A DNA stretch of 51,407 nucleotides, from contig CAZXUS010000006.1 in the NCBI GenBank assembly GCA_964643985.1, positions 1 through 51,407 on the forward strand, given 5' to 3'. Each line of letters begins with the position of its first letter. The first letter of the stretch is position 1. The DNA comes from UBA2773 sp964643985 (GTDB lineage Bacteria > Patescibacteriota > Minisyncoccia > Moranbacterales > DUUL01). Of this stretch, positions 49,822-51,407 are shown piece by piece. The notes under the pieces are model-generated. The model searched no databases, was not told the origin of the DNA, and was given only the letters and a program-made list of their open reading frames with translations. A program made the position numbers and the translations under genes.

Positions 49822-50067
49822 CTGATACCTAAATCATTTCTAGCATAAATTATTTTTTTTGCAAATAATTTCTATGCCAATTTTTTTCAAAGTACTGAAA
49901 GAGCATTCTACTCCCAATACATATAAAAATCAAGTTTAATTGATAAAAAAGCTTTGAAAAAATATTTTTCTTCAAAAAAATTAATTTAAATATTTTAAAC
50001 CGCATCTAAATATCAATACATAGATTTGAAAATAATTAGTTATTTTTATTGTTCCCTTTTAAATATC

Positions 50068-50105
50068 ATTACAAATGTACTTACATATGTAAGTACATTT
50101 GTAAT
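50068..50105. repeat. Perfect 38-bp TTACATATGTAA palindrome
   Basis: ATTACAAATGTACTTACAT is followed directly by its exact complement. It is the longest perfect copy of the family, about 45 bases past the stop of the AbrB-type gene. Confidence 0.92.
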
Positions 50106-50148
50106 TTTTATTGTTGACGCTTTTATAAATTAAAACCTGAAAATAACA

Positions 50149-50313
50149 TTATCTTTTTCTCCAATCCCTAATTAACATTCCGCCGGGAACGCGTTTAATA
50201 GAAACTTTTTGTTTTTCTCGCCAGCCAAGTTCTCTGACCATTTCAATCGGTAAAGTGACGGCAATTGATTGTTTGCCGACTTTAGTCAACTTTCGAATAT
50301 TTCGATCTTCCAT
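50149..50313 (-). CDS. AbrB/SpoVT (MazE-like) DNA-binding protein, 54 residues
   Basis: The protein reads MEDRNIRKLTKVGKQSIAVT and then LPIEMVRELGWREKQKVSIKRV, the swapped-hairpin AbrB fold with the typical G(K/R)xSxxVTLPxxxxxxLGW pattern. GAGGAAA precedes the ATG. Such proteins are antitoxins or regulators; no toxin gene follows, since the next DNA downstream is a palindrome and the structured RNA. It may control itself or the RT unit. Family is good, role unknown. Confidence 0.85.
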   Translation of the reverse strand: MEDRNIRKLTKVGKQSIAVTLPIEMVRELGWREKQKVSIKRVPGGMLIRDWRKR

Positions 50314-50415
50314 TTTCCTCATTTTTTTATTTTAATTTTTATAATTTTAATAAATTTTAGGACTTTAAAATTTGAGTATCATTTAAACCGCCTCAAATCC
50401 AAAATGTTTCTCTAG

Positions 50416-50447
50416 GTACTTACATATGTCATTTCATATGTAAGTAC
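50416..50447. repeat. GTACTTACATATG inverted repeat upstream of the AbrB-type gene
   Basis: GTACTTACATATG and its complement are separated by TCATTT. It lies about 100 bases upstream of the AbrB-type start on its coding strand. As a two-fold symmetric site it could be an operator, but copies elsewhere favour a repeat. Confidence 0.75.
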
Positions 50448-50640
50448 ATAGATAATGACTAAATATTTTTCCAATCTCTAGGAAAGTTCTACTTTAACTC
50501 TAATTATATCACTTTTATTTTTATTAACTAGTTTTTTATAATATTTTATTTTAATTTTTGAAAATTATTATAAGTTTTCAAAAAACAAAACCCGTTAAAA
50601 CGAGCTTTGTCGTCAACAGGTTTTTGAATTTTTTTTCTGA

Positions 50641-50721
50641 TTATATCTTAAAAAAAGCAATAATCAAAATAATCAATAATAACGCAATCACCCACCAGGG
50701 CGAATGATTATGGCATTCCCA
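50641..50721 (-). CDS. Possible tiny membrane peptide without a clear start
   Basis: The minus-strand frame reads WECHNHSPWWVIALLLIILI and ends FFKI-TAA at 50641, a hydrophobic helix after a His-rich start, like tiny proteins often seen in Patescibacteria. A strong AGGAGG at about 50722-50727 precedes it. The ATG after this site (50714-50716) is in another frame and meets TAA after two codons. A one-base error or a non-ATG start is needed. Confidence 0.3.
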   Translation of the reverse strand, partial: WECHNHSPWWVIALLLIILIIAFFKI

Positions 50722-50841
50722 CCTCCTGTAATTAATAGTTTCAATATCTACTGAATCAACATTATACTCTAAATTATTAGAAAGTCAATTTATTAAAATC
50801 TTTTCAAACGATATTTTATAGTGTAAAATGGTGACTGTTCT

Positions 50842-50912
50842 TCGAGAATCGTCTAATGGTAGGACAACAGGTTCTGATCCTGTCAATTGGGGTTCGAATC
50901 CCTATTCTCGAA
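50842..50912 (+). tRNA. tRNA-Gln(CTG)
   Basis: The plus strand folds as a cloverleaf: acceptor TCGAGAA/TTCTCGA, D-arm GTCTAATGGTAGGAC, anticodon stem ACAGG/CCTGT with loop TTCTGAT (anticodon CTG), and T-arm TGGGGTTCGAATCCCTA. CCA is not encoded. U1-A72 agrees with glutamine tRNAs. Confidence 0.93.
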
Positions 50913-50918
50913 CAAACC

Positions 50919-50937
50919 AAGCCCGTAAGGGCTTTTT
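50919..50937 (+). terminator. Terminator of tRNA-Gln
   Basis: AAGCCC and GGGCTT with a GTAA loop, followed by TTT, 6 bases after the tRNA. Confidence 0.88.
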
Positions 50938-50951
50938 GATTTCCCAAAACA

Positions 50952-50987
50952 AAAACCGCCCTCAGAACTTTCTCTGAAGACGGTTTT
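50952..50987 (-). terminator. Terminator of the 114-residue exported protein gene
   Basis: AAAACCG and CGGTTTT arms with an inner TCAG/CTGA pair; the minus strand ends in T. It lies 15 bases past the stop at 51003. Confidence 0.8.
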
Positions 50988-51002
50988 ATGCTCAAGCAAA
51001 AC

Positions 51003-51347
51003 TTACTCCGGCATTACGGCTTTAAACGTCTCAACACTTGTTTTACAATAACAATTATCCCTGTCATAATTAACTTTTATTGATCCTCCTTCTGCAAAAA
51101 CTTTAAGCAAAGTACCGACTTTGATGTAATAGTTCGGATCAGTACTTTTAATAACAAAACGGTTAGTACAAGAGCTGTTGCAATCGATTGCAGCTCCATC
51201 AAGATAAAAATGAAAATCAGTATCTGGATAAACCTGGGTGATTTTTCTGTAATCATCAGACCACTGAAAATCTTCAGCAAAAACAATTAAAGTAAAAATT
51301 GAACTTAAAACGATAACCAACAGAATTGTAACCAAATTCTTTTTCAT
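51003..51347 (-). CDS. Small exported protein with four cysteines, 114 residues
   Basis: A Sec signal peptide (KKNLVTILLVIVLSSIFTLIVFA, cleavage probably near residue 24) precedes a mature part of about 90 residues. This is beta-rich with CNSSC and CYC cysteines, which may form two disulfides. AAGGAG precedes the ATG. The thioredoxin/CcdA fusion at 2.1 kb could serve such a protein; that is inference. I do not recognise the family. It is monocistronic and ends at its own terminator. Confidence 0.75.
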   Translation of the reverse strand: MKKNLVTILLVIVLSSIFTLIVFAEDFQWSDDYRKITQVYPDTDFHFYLDGAAIDCNSSCTNRFVIKSTDPNYYIKVGTLLKVFAEGGSIKVNYDRDNCYCKTSVETFKAVMPE

Positions 51348-51407
51348 GATAATACTCCTTGGGTTTTAAAGGTTTAGTAAGAAAAAAATTGCTCCTTCGC
51401 TGATTGC

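Noticed and set aside
48370..49860. Group II intron with its RT
   Set aside because: The RT lacks the maturase and HNH parts, and the upstream RNA has no recognisable domain V or intron ends.
1..51407. UGA recoded as glycine, as in Gracilibacteria and Absconditabacteria
   Set aside because: All recognised genes run full length with UGA as a stop, and the tiny atp ORF ends at TGA.

Overview
The window looks like part of a scaffold from an AT-rich Patescibacteria (Candidate Phyla Radiation) genome. Four things point that way by general knowledge of the group, and none by a search: small streamlined genes with short or overlapping junctions, many tiny membrane proteins, a leucyl-tRNA synthetase carrying an inserted Nudix domain, and an accessory cell-envelope repertoire in place of biosynthesis. 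I cannot place it more finely. The standard code fits, because no gene needs UGA read as an amino acid. One run of exactly 100 N (21678-21777) marks a scaffold join inside the ATP synthase cluster.

Layout. 1-1.5 kb: end of a LytR-CpsA-Psr protein and pth. 1.5-2.1 kb: a cluster of palindromes. 2.1-9.8 kb (minus): thioredoxin/CcdA fusion, rodA, mltG, then glyA-folD-HlyD adaptor, then a divIC-like gene with a 37-residue membrane protein. 10-12.8 kb: the rpmH-rnpA-yidC-jag cluster (plus), without dnaA or a visible origin. 12.9-15.3 kb: a lipid-linked sugar flippase and a GT2 glycosyltransferase. 15.4-25 kb (minus): the F-type ATP synthase genes atpZ-B-E-F-H-[gap, tiny membrane ORF]-A-G-D and a detached atpC, with repeats in nearly every junction. 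25.2-30.6 kb: SGNH hydrolase, lepA, small unknown proteins, a tandem paralogue pair with one copy carrying an amber codon, and yjjX. 30.7-35.6 kb (minus): rfbB-fdtA-nudix-rfbD dTDP-sugar operon and murJ. 35.8-42 kb (minus): rhodanese, DUF1858, a GT39-type membrane protein, a SufB/D protein and leuS. 42-46.7 kb: a small gene, tRNA-Ala, tRNA-Ile, GT4 glycosyltransferase, malic enzyme and a cold-shock protein. 47-49.8 kb (minus): a structured RNA, a retron-type reverse transcriptase and a DnaB-family ATPase. 50-51.4 kb: an AbrB-type regulator, tRNA-Gln and a small exported protein.

The strongest candidate for an undescribed system is at 46993-49821. A roughly 390-nt stretch with seven hairpins, bounded by short complementary arms, lies directly upstream of a reverse transcriptase with FDITD, LPQG and YADD motifs. 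Its stop overlaps the start of a full-length DnaB-like protein, and one terminator closes the unit. This is retron architecture with a replicative-helicase-like partner. The partner keeps Walker A, but the usual catalytic glutamate is glutamine, the Walker B aspartate is glutamate and the arginine-finger motif is lost. That fits a sensor or dominant-negative helicase better than a housekeeping one.

The second theme is repeats. At least five families of short palindromic elements fill the intergenic space. One roughly 90-bp family always ends a few bases past the stop codon of a minus-strand gene.
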